In this document: positions 7,938-17,891 of the stretch, piece by piece
Position numbering within the stretch: position 1 is the first letter of the stretch
Layout: each line of letters opens with the position of its first letter
From: Reddybacter sp041277045
GTDB taxonomy: Bacteria; Pseudomonadota; Gammaproteobacteria; Pseudomonadales; Porticoccaceae
Length of the DNA: 64,000 bases
Direction of reading: 5' to 3'
Assembly: GCA_041277045.1 (NCBI GenBank)
Contig: JBGFSY010000001.1
Location: forward strand, 62,001-126,000
Program-made: the position numbers and the translations under genes
The notes under the pieces: generated by a model
What the model was told of the DNA's origin: nothing
The model's input: only the letters and a program-made list of their open reading frames with translations
The model's database searches: none

Positions 7938-8723
7938 TCAGCCTCTATTCTGCTCAACCAGCCGAACCACCGCCTGCAAATCCTCTTCTGTATCGACACC
8001 GCCGGGCACATCGATAAGCGCAGGTTCAACATGAATGTTGATGCCCTGCCACATAAAGCGCAGCTGCTCGAGAGACTCCAGTGCTTCAAGAGGCGCGACC
8101 GGCCAGCTGACAAAACGGTGCAAGAGGGCAACCCGATAGGCATAAATGCCAATATGGCGTTGAAAACTGTTTGTGCCTGCAGAGCCAGTTTCGTCGGGTA
8201 GCGACGTTTGTGACTCAGCAAAATGGTCGCGGGGCCAGGGGATGGGCGCCCGGCTAAAATACAGGGCCATACCATCGACCCCGCTCACCACCTTTACGGC
8301 ATTGGGATTAACAAAAACCTCGGCATCGGCAATTGGCTCGCTCAGCGTTGCCACACCAGCATCCGTATTGGCGGCCAGGTTGGCAGCCACCTGATCGATC
8401 ACCGCAGGTGGAATCAGCGGCTCGTCACCCTGCACGTTGACGACAATTTCATCCTCAGCCAGACCGCATTGGCGGGCGACCTCTTCCAGACGGTCGGTGC
8501 CGGAGACGTGATCGGGTGAGGTCATCGCCACTTCGCCGCCAAAGCCTTCGACCACATCGCCAATGCGCTGGTCGTCGGTGGCGACGATGACACGACTCGC
8601 CGTGCTTAACTGAGCTTGCTGGTAAACCCGCTGGATCATGGTCTTTCCGGCAATATCGCGCAGCGGTTTGCCGGGCAGGCGTGTTGAGGCGAAGCGGGCG
8701 GGAATGACGACGGTGTATTTCAT
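7938..8723 (-). CDS. kdsB: 3-deoxy-manno-octulosonate cytidylyltransferase (CMP-Kdo synthetase)
   Basis: KdsB activates Kdo with CTP to CMP-Kdo for the lipopolysaccharide inner core. The N-terminal nucleotide-binding signature is clear (IPARFASTRLPGKPL, residues 6-20). The VNVQGDEPLIP motif binds metal and substrate, and HIGIYAYR is a further conserved block. The length of 261 aa is normal. It lies 53 bases after lpxK. The small Trm112-like gene ycaR often found between lpxK and kdsB in relatives is absent. Confidence 0.95.
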   Translation of the reverse strand: MKYTVVIPARFASTRLPGKPLRDIAGKTMIQRVYQQAQLSTASRVIVATDDQRIGDVVEGFGGEVAMTSPDHVSGTDRLEEVARQCGLAEDEIVVNVQGDEPLIPPAVIDQVAANLAANTDAGVATLSEPIADAEVFVNPNAVKVVSGVDGMALYFSRAPIPWPRDHFAESQTSLPDETGSAGTNSFQRHIGIYAYRVALLHRFVSWPVAPLEALESLEQLRFMWQGINIHVEPALIDVPGGVDTEEDLQAVVRLVEQNRG

Positions 8724-8776
8724 GGGTTTTGCACCAACTCGAGCAGAGGTAAAGCGGTAAGTTTAAAGCAATAAAT

Positions 8777-9775
8777 TTAAACCAACAGCTCTTTGATGGC
8801 CTGCGCCAACGACAGATCAACTTCGGCGGCAACCTCTAGCACCCAGACATTGTCCGGGGCGAAGCCTTCGCATTTAACCGCGTCTTTCGAGGTCATCACG
8901 ACCGGTAGGTCATCATCGAATTCAAGATCGGTTTGCGTAAAGGGATGATGGTCGGGAAAGCGATGTAGTTGCGGCTCTAATCCAAGGGCCGCCAGTGTTG
9001 CGCTGAAACGCTCGGGGTTGCCAATGCCGGCAACAGCATGAACGCTGCGCGAACCTGTCCAGCCATTCGCAGCCACTCGCTGGCCACTGCGTAAATGCCG
9101 AAAGAAAGTGGGCTGCAATGTCATCCTGATTGAGCTTGTCGAGGAGGAAGCCGGTAAAAAAGGGCCGCCAGATTCAGCAGCTCCGTTGTGCACAATAAAG
9201 TCGACATCGTCCAAACGCCCGGGCGGTTCGCGCAGTGGCCCCGCGGGTAAACACTGGCCATTGCCTAGCCCACGGCGTGCATCGAGCACCGCTATTTCTA
9301 AATCCCGGTGCATGCGGTAGTGCTGTAGGCCATCGTCACTGAGCACCACATCAACATCAAACGTTTCGGTTAAATACTGTACGGCGGCGACTCTATCACT
9401 ATCGACAACAACCGGGCAGTTGGCCTCGCGAGCGATCAATACCGGCTCGTCACCGAATTCTTCGGCAGAGCTATCGGCACTGACCTTGCGCGGTAGCTTT
9501 GATGGCTGCCCGCCGTAGCCACGACTGACGATGCCTGGGCGGATGCCCTCTGCCTGCAGGCTGTGCACCAAACGAATAATCAAAGGGGTTTTGCCGGTGC
9601 CACCGACAGCGATATTGCCGACCACCACCACGGGCACAACAAAGGGCTTTGCCTGATAACGACGCTGCAGATAGGCCCGGCGGCCCGACGCCACACCCCT
9701 GAAGAGATAAGACAGGGGCAGCAAAGCCAGTGCCCAGCTACGCGGTTTATACCAGGCGCGTTCGAGGGCCGTCAT
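8777..9775 (-). CDS. lpxK: Tetraacyldisaccharide 4'-kinase
   Basis: LpxK phosphorylates the 4' position of the lipid A disaccharide at the inner membrane. The Walker A motif is GNIAVGGTGKTPL (about residues 52-64), preceded by a hydrophobic N-terminal anchor (LALLPLSYLFRGV). The conserved VLSDDGLQHYRMHRD block and the SKDAVKC motif near the C-terminus are also present. It starts 5 bases after the msbA stop, so the flippase and kinase are in one operon, as in many proteobacteria. The length of 332 aa is usual. Confidence 0.95.
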   Translation of the reverse strand: MTALERAWYKPRSWALALLPLSYLFRGVASGRRAYLQRRYQAKPFVVPVVVVGNIAVGGTGKTPLIIRLVHSLQAEGIRPGIVSRGYGGQPSKLPRKVSADSSAEEFGDEPVLIAREANCPVVVDSDRVAAVQYLTETFDVDVVLSDDGLQHYRMHRDLEIAVLDARRGLGNGQCLPAGPLREPPGRLDDVDFIVHNGAAESGGPFLPASSSTSSIRMTLQPTFFRHLRSGQRVAANGWTGSRSVHAVAGIGNPERFSATLAALGLEPQLHRFPDHHPFTQTDLEFDDDLPVVMTSKDAVKCEGFAPDNVWVLEVAAEVDLSLAQAIKELLV

Positions 9776-9780
9776 AACAG

Positions 9781-11643
9781 CTAGGCCGCGTCATCACTAA
9801 ATTGCTGATGGTACAACGAGGCATAGCGCCCCTGCGCTGCTAACAAGGCAGAGTGCGAGCCCTCTTCAATAATTTGGCCGTTTTCGAGCACCAGAATGCG
9901 GTCGGCATTTTCGACAGTACTTAAGCGGTGAGCGATAACAAAAGTCGTGCGCCCCTCCATCGCCACTTCAAGGGCCGCCTGTATAGCGCGCTCCGATTCA
10001 GTATCGAGAGCGGAGGTGGCCTCATCGAGAATTAATATGGGTGCATCTTTAAGCAGAGCACGGGCAATGGCCAAACGCTGGCGCTGACCGCCGGATAACA
10101 TCACTCCGTCATCGCCAATCATGGTCTCGAAACCTTCTGGCAAGGCCTCAATAAAATCGAGGGCATAGGCCATACGGGCTGCTTCACGCACCGCCTCACG
10201 ACTACAGCTTGCTAGCTCGCCGTAAGCAATATTGTTGTAAATCGTGTCGTTAAACAGCGTCACCTGCTGACTAACCAGTGCGATCTGTTTGCGCAGGTTG
10301 GTTAATGTGTAGTCATTAATGTCGTGTTCGTCGAGGGTGATTTGACCCCTTTGGAAATTGTAGAAACGCGGAATAAGGCTAACCAGCGAGGTTTTACCAC
10401 TGCCCGATGAGCCCACCAAAGCAATGGTTTCACCCGGGCTGACAGCGAAGTTAATTTGACGCAGGACGTCTTCGTCATTCTCGTTATAGCGAAAGCAGAC
10501 ATTTTCAAAACTAAACGTGCCATCGACCCGGTCTTTTTCAAACTGCCCTTTATCAATTTCTTCTTCACCATCAATGGTTTCAAACAAAGTGCTCGCTGCC
10601 GTAATGCCCTGCTGTATCAAGCTATTTATTTGCGTCAACTGGCGTACGGGCTTAGCCAATAAAGAGGCGGTAAACAAGAATTTGATAAAGCCCCCGGTCG
10701 ACATCGAACTCAGGACATCGGGGGTTAGAGCCGTCCAGATTAATAGACTCAGAGCCCCCGACAGCAAAATTTGCACCACCGGAGTACTCAAGCCCTCGGC
10801 AATCGCTAGCTTGAGATTCTGCCGCCGATTGCGCTGGCTGGCCTTGCTCATGCGCTGGTTTTCGTAGGCCTCACCCCCGTAGAGGTGCATCTCACGATAA
10901 CCCGTCACCGCTTCCTGGGCGACATGGGTGACATCACCCACTGCCGTTTGAATGCGCTTACTAATCACCCGAAAGCGCTTGCTCACAAAACCGACGATAG
11001 TGGCAATAATCGGCATGACAATTAAAAAAACTAGCGCTAGACGCCAGTTTAAATAGATCAAATAGGCCAGCAAGCCAATGACTAAAAAGCCTTCACGCAC
11101 CACAACTTTAATAGCCTTGGTACTGGCCGCCATCACCTGATTAACATGAAAGGTCAACTGCGCCACCATGTGCCCCGCCATTTGACCGTCAAAATAGGCG
11201 CTGGGCATGCGTGTGTATTTATCGAAGACCTCGGTACGTATGTCGTGCACTACCGACTGGGACACATAGGCCATGCCGTAATTGCCGACTAGAAAGGCCA
11301 ACCCTCTAACCACGGCAAGTCCCATCATCATGGTGGGTAAAACGAGGCGACTTTGCTCCAACACAGGGCCGTCAGCCATCAACCATTCGGCAACTTTCGA
11401 GGTTAAGCCCGCATCCATCGTCATCATATTAATGTCGGCGGGGATATCACCGTCACCGGTGACGACTGTCAGTACATTAATCATGTAACCGAGCAAGTCA
11501 ATAAAGGCTATTTGAACAGAACTAAATACCCACAGGCCCAGAACACTGACAATAAAAACTCGCCAGTATTTTGTTAAATAGCCCAATATACGCAGGTAGA
11601 CCTGCAAGCCCGATGGCCCGGCTGCGGCTTTTTCAGATTTCAT
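9781..11643 (-). CDS. msbA: Lipid A export ABC transporter, permease-ATPase
   Basis: MsbA is a homodimeric half-transporter that flips core-lipid A across the inner membrane. Six membrane helices occupy roughly residues 20-320. The nucleotide-binding domain contains Walker A (VGSSGSGKTSL), the ABC signature LSGGQRQR, Walker B with ILILDEATSALD and the switch histidine (IAHRLST). The length of 620 aa is slightly above E. coli MsbA. Its position immediately before lpxK supports lipid A specificity over a general drug exporter. Confidence 0.95.
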   Translation of the reverse strand: MKSEKAAAGPSGLQVYLRILGYLTKYWRVFIVSVLGLWVFSSVQIAFIDLLGYMINVLTVVTGDGDIPADINMMTMDAGLTSKVAEWLMADGPVLEQSRLVLPTMMMGLAVVRGLAFLVGNYGMAYVSQSVVHDIRTEVFDKYTRMPSAYFDGQMAGHMVAQLTFHVNQVMAASTKAIKVVVREGFLVIGLLAYLIYLNWRLALVFLIVMPIIATIVGFVSKRFRVISKRIQTAVGDVTHVAQEAVTGYREMHLYGGEAYENQRMSKASQRNRRQNLKLAIAEGLSTPVVQILLSGALSLLIWTALTPDVLSSMSTGGFIKFLFTASLLAKPVRQLTQINSLIQQGITAASTLFETIDGEEEIDKGQFEKDRVDGTFSFENVCFRYNENDEDVLRQINFAVSPGETIALVGSSGSGKTSLVSLIPRFYNFQRGQITLDEHDINDYTLTNLRKQIALVSQQVTLFNDTIYNNIAYGELASCSREAVREAARMAYALDFIEALPEGFETMIGDDGVMLSGGQRQRLAIARALLKDAPILILDEATSALDTESERAIQAALEVAMEGRTTFVIAHRLSTVENADRILVLENGQIIEEGSHSALLAAQGRYASLYHQQFSDDAA

Positions 11644-11713
11644 GGGATTGATTTTACTACGAGGGGCGTACTGTTTGGAAAATTACTACAGAAAATTATC
11701 GCGGCAACAAACT

Positions 11714-12127
11714 CTACTCGGGACGCTGGGTGGTGATACTTAAATGCACAAAACCACTACGGCCTGCGGCATCCATCGCCGTCACCACTGCTTGATGGCT
11801 GGCTTTGGCGTCGGCGCGAATAATTACCGGCCTGTCCGTATTGCCCTCAGCCAGTTTATCGAGGCCTTTCATTAGCGTGAGGACTTTCTGATTCACCAAC
11901 GCCGTATTATTGAGTGAATAATGACCCTCAGCATCAATGCCAATTTCAATGGTCTCGGGTACAGACTCGGCAAGCTCACTGTCGGCCTCGGGTAGATTAA
12001 TTGAGAGCTGAGTTTCCTTGGTAAAGGTGGTGGACACCATAAAGAAGATCAGCAACAAAAACACCACATCGATGAGTGGCGTTACATTAACCGTATTATC
12101 CGCTGTTTTTTGGCGGCGAAACTTCAC
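11714..12127 (-). CDS. exbD: ExbD/TolR-family proton-channel subunit
   Basis: This 137-aa protein has a short cytoplasmic N-terminus and one membrane helix with the essential aspartate (VTPLIDVVFLLLIFFMVS, about residues 14-31), followed by a periplasmic domain. With ExbB it forms a proton-driven motor complex that usually energises TonB-dependent or Tol-like transport. Its start overlaps the exbB stop by 4 bases (ATGA). No tonB is adjacent. In pseudomonads the same pair precedes lpxK, where its exact role is not settled. Confidence 0.92.
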   Translation of the reverse strand: MKFRRQKTADNTVNVTPLIDVVFLLLIFFMVSTTFTKETQLSINLPEADSELAESVPETIEIGIDAEGHYSLNNTALVNQKVLTLMKGLDKLAEGNTDRPVIIRADAKASHQAVVTAMDAAGRSGFVHLSITTQRPE

Positions 12128-12783
12128 CGGCCATGACCCTTACTGGAGCCTTTTGCAGAACCTTGAACGTCGCTCGCCGGGCGATCACCGTGTAAAGCGT
12201 CGACCAGTTTAATGGCCTGATCTTCCATGGTTATCACCAGTGAATCGATGCGGCGCTCGAAATAACGGTGACAAATGACAGCGGGAATCGCCACCGACAA
12301 ACCCGCTGCGGTGGTAATTAGTGCTTCAGAAATACCGCCGGCCAAAATACTGGCATTGCCCGTACCCTGCAACATAATGGCGGTAAACACTTTAATCATA
12401 CCGACTACAGTGCCCAGCAAACCAATTAATGGCGTGATGGCGGCAATGGTGCCGAGGGGCGATAAGTAGCGCTCCAGTTTGTGTACTACTTGAGTCGCGG
12501 CCTCTTCAATGCTGTCGCGCATCACCTCTCGCCCGTGGGTGGAGTTACTCAATCCAGCGGCAAGAATACGGCCCAAAGGCGATGAGTTACGCAGCTCCAG
12601 TAGCGTCTCTGTGGTCACACCCTCATTCTTCAACCAGCTCCACACCTGGGCCAATAAATTATCGGGAGTGACTTTATTCGCACGCAAAGCGATGAAGCGT
12701 TCGATGGAAATAACCACCACGGCCATAGAACAGACAATCAATGGCAGCATCAACCAGCCACCGGCAACAACTAGGTCGTACAT
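12124..12783 (-). CDS. exbB: ExbB/TolQ/MotA-family proton-channel subunit
   Basis: A start at ATG 12783 (MYDLVVAGGW) is preferred because an AAGGGA site lies six bases upstream; an in-frame ATG at 12813 has no such support. The protein has a first membrane helix near residues 10-30 and two further helices flanking the conserved TPLIGLLGTVVGMI block (about residues 120-133), the hallmark of MotA/TolQ/ExbB channels. The length of 219 aa is typical. It pairs with the overlapping exbD and follows comEC on the same strand. Confidence 0.92.
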   Translation of the reverse strand: MYDLVVAGGWLMLPLIVCSMAVVVISIERFIALRANKVTPDNLLAQVWSWLKNEGVTTETLLELRNSSPLGRILAAGLSNSTHGREVMRDSIEEAATQVVHKLERYLSPLGTIAAITPLIGLLGTVVGMIKVFTAIMLQGTGNASILAGGISEALITTAAGLSVAIPAVICHRYFERRIDSLVITMEDQAIKLVDALHGDRPASDVQGSAKGSSKGHGR

Positions 12784-12867
12784 GTAGGTTCCCTTCTTAA
12801 AAACTCGCGTCACTTTATCACAACAGATTGTTGCAAAATGACCGAGCAGTGCACGTATTGAAGTACT

Positions 12868-15294
12868 TTAATGCCAATAGCCTTTAGCTTCTGTACGCCA
12901 AGGGTGAACTGACAAGTCACCTGCATCATCCCACTTAAAGATTATTGCGCCCGAGGCCCCCGTCAGCCAAGCATGGCTACCCGCAGCTTTATATCGCGCA
13001 GCTACCGTTTTATCGGGGTGGCCAAAATAATGATTAAAACCCGCTGAATACACGACATGGGCCGGGGATAAATGATCGACAAAAGCCTGGCTCGACGATG
13101 TACCACTACCGTGGTGGGGCGCAATCAACACATCAATTTGTTTTGGCAGTACATCACGGGCTAATAATTCGACCTCAACGTCGGTACTAATATCACCGGG
13201 CAGGAGGATGGTTTTGTCACGATAGCGTATTAGCACGACACAGGAAGTGTCATTATCAGCAAGCCTATTCACTGAACGAGTTGACACAACTGCTGAATCA
13301 GCCTGCCACGGATAGAGAATTTTAAAATCCACCCCTGCCAGCAGCCAGTTTTGCCCAACTACTTTCTGGTCTGAAAGGCAAGGCTCAACACTCGACGCTG
13401 CTAACTGCCGAGGCTGGCCAGCGAAGATGCGCGTCGGCGTAAAGTGCTCAAGCAAGCCCGAGGTGCCGCCCACATGATCAGCGTCACTGTGACTGAGTAT
13501 TAAAGTATCAATAGCCGACACACCCTGACTGCGCAGGTAGGGCGCAATAATCCCGCTACCGGCATTAAAACCATCGCTGTATTTCGGCCCTGTATCGTAA
13601 ACCACTGTCCTGTCGTCAATGTTTGCCACCACGCTCAAGCCCTGCCCGACATCCAGTACGGCAAGCGTCAAACTGACCTCATCAGATAATGCGCTCTTCT
13701 CATTACTATCCGGTCGATATAAAAAAGGCTGCCCCGACAACACTACTGCCAGTAACAACACAATGGCCATCGAGCGCAGGCCCAGACCTTTGGGCATTAG
13801 CATCAAAGCACCGGCAGATAATATTGCCACACTGAGCAAGACACTTTGTCCTGCCGGCAAGGACCAAATAAAGTAATCGGCATAATTCGATAGCCAGATT
13901 GTGGCCTTATCAAACATCTCCAACTGCCATGTCGCCACCTGCCAAACAGCAGCCGCCATGTCTGGTGACAAAGGCAGAAGCAACATGCCGAGCAGGGCCA
14001 AGGGCACCACCGCCATACCCATCCAGGGGATAGCCAGTAAATTAACCAGCGGGCTAAGCAATGAAACCTCACCCTGAAAAAATGACAACAAGCCTGCCAG
14101 GGGTAAAAAAATAATTAACTGAGCGCTGAATAAATCCCGTAAATAACCACCTCGCGGACGAGGTATAAACCAGAACAAAAAAGTAGCCACAGCGACAAAA
14201 GATAACCAGAAGCCCGATGACAATGCCGCCAGAGGATCACTCGCCCCGATAAGAGCCAGCGCCCAAAGCAATGCCAATTCCGGCCTCGGCCTGCGTCTTA
14301 GCAAAGTCGCCAGCAAGAAAACACATAACATAATCAAAGCCCGCTGGGTCGACAGAGAAAAACCTGCCAACAGAGCATAAGTCAGCGCCAGACCTCCGCC
14401 GAGTAATACCGCAACTTTCTGACGGCTTACGGGAGCACCCAAAGCAGCGAGGCAACGACCCAACAAGTTACCCAGCAACATGCCAAGACCCGCGACCATG
14501 CCGATATGCAAACCGGAGACAATCGCCAAATGCACGGTGCCGGTCAGGCGCATATGCATCCAGGTTTCGCTGTCGAGGCCCTGCTTATCGCCAATGGTCA
14601 GTGCTGCCAATAAGCCTTTACTGGCAGCACTGAAATTAAGTGTTTCAATTTTTTCGAGCACGGCCCAGCGGAATCGATCAATACCATATTGTCCACTTTT
14701 CCCCAGGTTTTTATTCACGCCCTTCGCGCGAATATAACCCGTCGCGGAGATCTGTCGATGGAATAACCACCCGGCATAATCAAAGCCACCGGGATTGGAA
14801 AAACCTCGGGGTGTTCGCAGTCTAGCCGTTAATTGCCAGCGCTCCCCAGGTCGTACCGGTCTACCGCCGTACCAGCTGAGCATCACTCGCTGTAAGTCGG
14901 GGAGCTTATCGCTGGTAAACGCCGAGTCAGGTAGGCTTTGAAGACTCTCTATTTCCAGTACAAAACGTGTGCGCAAGGTATTGACCTGGGGCACACCGCT
15001 CACCACACCAACGAGTACGTAGTCGGTTTTATCTTGTGCCAGCGGTAATTGTCGCGCTTTCACCCCTTCACCCCACACGGCTGCCCAAATCAGTCCCAGT
15101 GCAAACACCAGGCTGGCACGCACATAAAATGGACAGCGTCGATGATAAATACACCAGGCACCGAGCAAGAAAAAAACGAATGAAAGTTGTGGAAAAAATG
15201 GCGCACAAGACCACGAAAACTCAGCCCATGAAAGACAGGGCCAATAGGCAGAAGAGAGGACAGCAACAGAAAATGCCAACAGGTAAATCCGCAT
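12868..15294 (-). CDS. comEC: DNA internalisation protein ComEC/Rec2
   Basis: ComEC forms the inner-membrane channel that takes up single-stranded DNA during natural transformation. The 808-aa protein has N-terminal hydrophobic helices and a soluble OB-like segment. The competence domain follows, with HLAIVSGLHIGMVAGLG near residues 250-266. The C-terminal metallo-beta-lactamase fold has LDVGQGLSVV and the metal motif LSHSDADHVGG. This is the full three-part architecture. The gene starts the comEC-exbB-exbD-msbA train and is divergent from the flavodoxin gene. Competence is plausible but not shown. Confidence 0.93.
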   Translation of the reverse strand: MRIYLLAFSVAVLSSAYWPCLSWAEFSWSCAPFFPQLSFVFFLLGAWCIYHRRCPFYVRASLVFALGLIWAAVWGEGVKARQLPLAQDKTDYVLVGVVSGVPQVNTLRTRFVLEIESLQSLPDSAFTSDKLPDLQRVMLSWYGGRPVRPGERWQLTARLRTPRGFSNPGGFDYAGWLFHRQISATGYIRAKGVNKNLGKSGQYGIDRFRWAVLEKIETLNFSAASKGLLAALTIGDKQGLDSETWMHMRLTGTVHLAIVSGLHIGMVAGLGMLLGNLLGRCLAALGAPVSRQKVAVLLGGGLALTYALLAGFSLSTQRALIMLCVFLLATLLRRRPRPELALLWALALIGASDPLAALSSGFWLSFVAVATFLFWFIPRPRGGYLRDLFSAQLIIFLPLAGLLSFFQGEVSLLSPLVNLLAIPWMGMAVVPLALLGMLLLPLSPDMAAAVWQVATWQLEMFDKATIWLSNYADYFIWSLPAGQSVLLSVAILSAGALMLMPKGLGLRSMAIVLLLAVVLSGQPFLYRPDSNEKSALSDEVSLTLAVLDVGQGLSVVANIDDRTVVYDTGPKYSDGFNAGSGIIAPYLRSQGVSAIDTLILSHSDADHVGGTSGLLEHFTPTRIFAGQPRQLAASSVEPCLSDQKVVGQNWLLAGVDFKILYPWQADSAVVSTRSVNRLADNDTSCVVLIRYRDKTILLPGDISTDVEVELLARDVLPKQIDVLIAPHHGSGTSSSQAFVDHLSPAHVVYSAGFNHYFGHPDKTVAARYKAAGSHAWLTGASGAIIFKWDDAGDLSVHPWRTEAKGYWH

Positions 15295-15368
15295 ACCACG
15301 TCCATGTAGTAAGAAGTATCAGTGTAACCAGCTTTGCATCCCCGGCCAAGATTGCTTAGCCTTACACA

Positions 15369-15824
15369 ATGAAGCACCTAACCATCATCTATCACAGCCA
15401 AAGCGGTAACACCCGCCAGCTCGCCGAGGCCGTCGCGGCAGGGGCCCGAGAGGAAGAAGGTCTCATTGTCAGTCTAAAAACGGCCTTTAATGCCGAGCTT
15501 GAGGACTTGCTCAGCGCCGATGGTTTACTCTTTGGCACACCAGAAAACTTTGGCTATATGAGCGGCGCACTGAAAGATTTTTTTGACCGCACCTATTACC
15601 CAGCAGAGCCCCATCAGATTAACCTGCCCTACGGCGTTTTTATCAGCGCGGGTAATGACGGCAGTGGCGCGGTGCGCGAAATTGATCGCATTGCGCTGGG
15701 CTACCCTCTGCGCCGCGTCGCCGAGCCGGTGATTGCCAAGGGCGAGGTGAGCCAGCAACACCTACAACAATGCCGAGAGCTCGGTCTGTCGATGGCGGCG
15801 GGACTTGTTATGGGTATTTTCTAA
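15369..15824 (+). CDS. Flavodoxin-family protein (WrbA/NAD(P)H-oxidoreductase-like)
   Basis: The 151-aa protein begins with IIYHSQSGNTRQLAEAV, the FMN-phosphate-binding loop of flavodoxin-like folds. The second flavin loop, FGTPENFGYMSGALKDFFDR (about residues 58-77), is of the type seen in NADPH-dependent FMN reductases and WrbA. It likely carries out two-electron quinone or flavin chemistry in the cytoplasm, but the substrate is unknown. It is divergent from comEC and its end is 41 bases before the likely start of the patatin gene. Confidence 0.8.
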   Translation: MKHLTIIYHSQSGNTRQLAEAVAAGAREEEGLIVSLKTAFNAELEDLLSADGLLFGTPENFGYMSGALKDFFDRTYYPAEPHQINLPYGVFISAGNDGSGAVREIDRIALGYPLRRVAEPVIAKGEVSQQHLQQCRELGLSMAAGLVMGIF

Positions 15825-15864
15825 AAACAATTCCGCTTACAGACAGAAGGTTACTCAGAGAAAA

Positions 15865-17025
15865 ATGACAACAGCTTTGGTTTTATCCGGCGGCGGCGCC
15901 CGCGCCGCCTATCAGGTCGGCGTACTCAAAGCACTGGGGCAGCTACTGCCGCGCACCAGCCACAACCCTTTCCCGATTATTTGCGGCACTTCTGCTGGTG
16001 CCATTAATGCGCTGGCCATCGCCGGGCGACCTGGGCCCTTTCGCTTGCGCGCCCGCAAACTCGAGGCCATCTGGCGCAATATGCACGCCGATCATATTTA
16101 CCGTACAGACGTGTGGGGCGTGTTGAAAAATACCCTGCGCCTCTGTCTGTCGCTGGTGCACAGTGGTTACGGTATTGGCCGCTCCGTCGCTCTACTCGAC
16201 AACGCCCCTTTAGAACACTTACTGACGAATTACATACGCTTTCGCCATATTGACGAAGCCATATTGAGCGGTGAATTAATGGCCGTCAGTGCCACGGCTA
16301 TGGATTATGCCAGTGGTAAATCGGTGGCATTTTTTCAGGGTAGTCACGATTGCTGGACACGCAGTCGCCGCCACGGCATTCGTACCGGGCTTAATATTAA
16401 TCATCTAATGGCATCCTCCGCCATTCCACTCATTTTCCCGGCCCGAGCCATCGACACCCTTTATTACGGCGACGGTGCAATGCGCCAACTGAAGCCCCTT
16501 AGCCCGGCGCTGCATCTGGGTGCTGATCGTATTTTTGTCATTGGCGTTAGCGACAATCTCTCTCAGCATCAGGACACAACCAGCCCTAAGCATTCACCCT
16601 CCGTCGCACAAATGATTAGCCATTTACTCAACAGCGCATTTATTGATTCGGTCGAGAGTGATCTTGAAACCATGAAAGCAATCAATAAACTCGTCCAGTC
16701 TCAATCTGAAAATACACAAAGCGCTTCGAGCGAGCCGGACGAACAAGCCGTTAGTAGCCCACCAAGATATATTGAACACCTTTGTATTTCACCATCGACA
16801 CCCATCGACGAAATTGCCCAGGAATACTTCCATGAATTACCCCAAAGCGTGAAACTGTTTTTGCGGGCGATCGGCGCGACAAAAAAAGGCGGGGGCAGCA
16901 GTGCAACCAGCTACCTATTATTCGAGCCAGGCTTTTGTCGCCAACTGATTAAACTGGGTTATGCCGATGCGATGGAACAGAAAGAGAAAATTGAAGCTTT
17001 TTTTGGCCTTCAAGAACGGGGATAA
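15865..17025 (+). CDS. Patatin-like phospholipase
   Basis: The start at ATG 15865 (MTTALVLSGGGARAAYQVGV) places the glycine-rich oxyanion loop at the N-terminus; an upstream ATG at 15805 would overlap the flavodoxin gene. The nucleophile elbow is GTSAGAINA and the catalytic aspartate lies in the DGA motif of YYGDGAMRQL, so the Ser-Asp dyad is intact. The 386-aa protein has a C-terminal extension with a Ser/Glu-rich stretch. Such proteins are lipid acyl hydrolases; some are secreted effectors, but no signal peptide is seen here. The gene is convergent with tatD. Confidence 0.88.
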   Translation: MTTALVLSGGGARAAYQVGVLKALGQLLPRTSHNPFPIICGTSAGAINALAIAGRPGPFRLRARKLEAIWRNMHADHIYRTDVWGVLKNTLRLCLSLVHSGYGIGRSVALLDNAPLEHLLTNYIRFRHIDEAILSGELMAVSATAMDYASGKSVAFFQGSHDCWTRSRRHGIRTGLNINHLMASSAIPLIFPARAIDTLYYGDGAMRQLKPLSPALHLGADRIFVIGVSDNLSQHQDTTSPKHSPSVAQMISHLLNSAFIDSVESDLETMKAINKLVQSQSENTQSASSEPDEQAVSSPPRYIEHLCISPSTPIDEIAQEYFHELPQSVKLFLRAIGATKKGGGSSATSYLLFEPGFCRQLIKLGYADAMEQKEKIEAFFGLQERG

Positions 17026-17035
17026 AAGGACGCGT

Positions 17036-17842
17036 CTACAGCTGAAACAAGCGATCAAAATTATCGCTACTCGCCTGCGCCAACGTCTCGAAGGGGATAC
17101 CTTTTATTTCGGCCACACATTTAGCAACCTCAACCACAAAGCGTGGCTCATTCTTTTTACCCCGGTGGGGCACCGGCGCCAACCAGGGTGAATCTGTTTC
17201 TACCAGCAGTCTATCAAGAGGCACTTTTGCCACCACTTCACGCAGAGCCGTAGCATTTTTAAAGGTAACGATGCCGGAAAACGACAGATAAAAATTCATC
17301 GCCAATGCCGCTTCGGCCATCTCCCAATTCTCGGTAAAACAATGTAAAACACCGGCGACCTCCGGATCGACATGCTCTTCGATCATCGTCAGGGTTTCCT
17401 GCTGAGCATCACGAGTGTGGATGATTAAAGGTTTAGCGCAGGCCCGGGCAACTTCGGCATGGCGAATAAAACTCTCGCGCTGCCAGTCCATCGTCTCAGC
17501 GCCATAATGACGGTCAAGGCCAGTTTCACCGATCGCGATAACGCGCTCGGACCGAGCCAGTTCACGCAGCTCCGCAACATCGGGTAGCGCGTGGCTCTCA
17601 GCATTCATTGGGTGTATGCCAACAGATGCGTAGACACCAGGCAGCTCGGCTGCCATTACTGACTGCTGACGTGAGGATTCAAGATCAACACCCACCGTTA
17701 ACACTCGGCCCACGCCACGGGTAGCGGCGTCGGCGAGCAGTTTTTCAAGGCAACCGTCGTAGGGTTCAAGATCGAGATGATCGAGATGGCAGTGGGAATC
17801 CACCAGTAACGAGGGTTTCATCGAAATAGAGGGCGTGACCAT
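17036..17842 (-). CDS. tatD: TatD-family metal-dependent hydrolase/deoxyribonuclease
   Basis: The HxH metal motif is in VDSHCHLDHLD near the N-terminus, and further ligands are seen in GIHPMNA, GETGLD, HTRDA and the ETDSPWL block at the C-terminal end. The family has 3'-5' exonuclease and D-aminoacyl-tRNA or DNA-repair-related activities. ATG 17842 is the longest start; ATG 17821 (MKPSLLVDSHCH) fits the usual N-terminus better, and neither has a strong ribosome-binding site. It ends the pabC-mltG-tmk-holB-pilZ-tatD series, as in Pseudomonas. Confidence 0.9.
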   Translation of the reverse strand: MVTPSISMKPSLLVDSHCHLDHLDLEPYDGCLEKLLADAATRGVGRVLTVGVDLESSRQQSVMAAELPGVYASVGIHPMNAESHALPDVAELRELARSERVIAIGETGLDRHYGAETMDWQRESFIRHAEVARACAKPLIIHTRDAQQETLTMIEEHVDPEVAGVLHCFTENWEMAEAALAMNFYLSFSGIVTFKNATALREVVAKVPLDRLLVETDSPWLAPVPHRGKKNEPRFVVEVAKCVAEIKGIPFETLAQASSDNFDRLFQL

Positions 17843-17891
17843 GCAGACAAACTCATTCAGGAAACTTAAATAAAAACACTAACTATAAAAA

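Noticed and set aside
7937..8275. In-frame N-terminal extension of the tyrosine phosphatase gene
   Set aside because: It lies wholly over kdsB in another frame; the ATG at 7936 gives the standard phosphatase N-terminus and sits one base past the kdsB stop.
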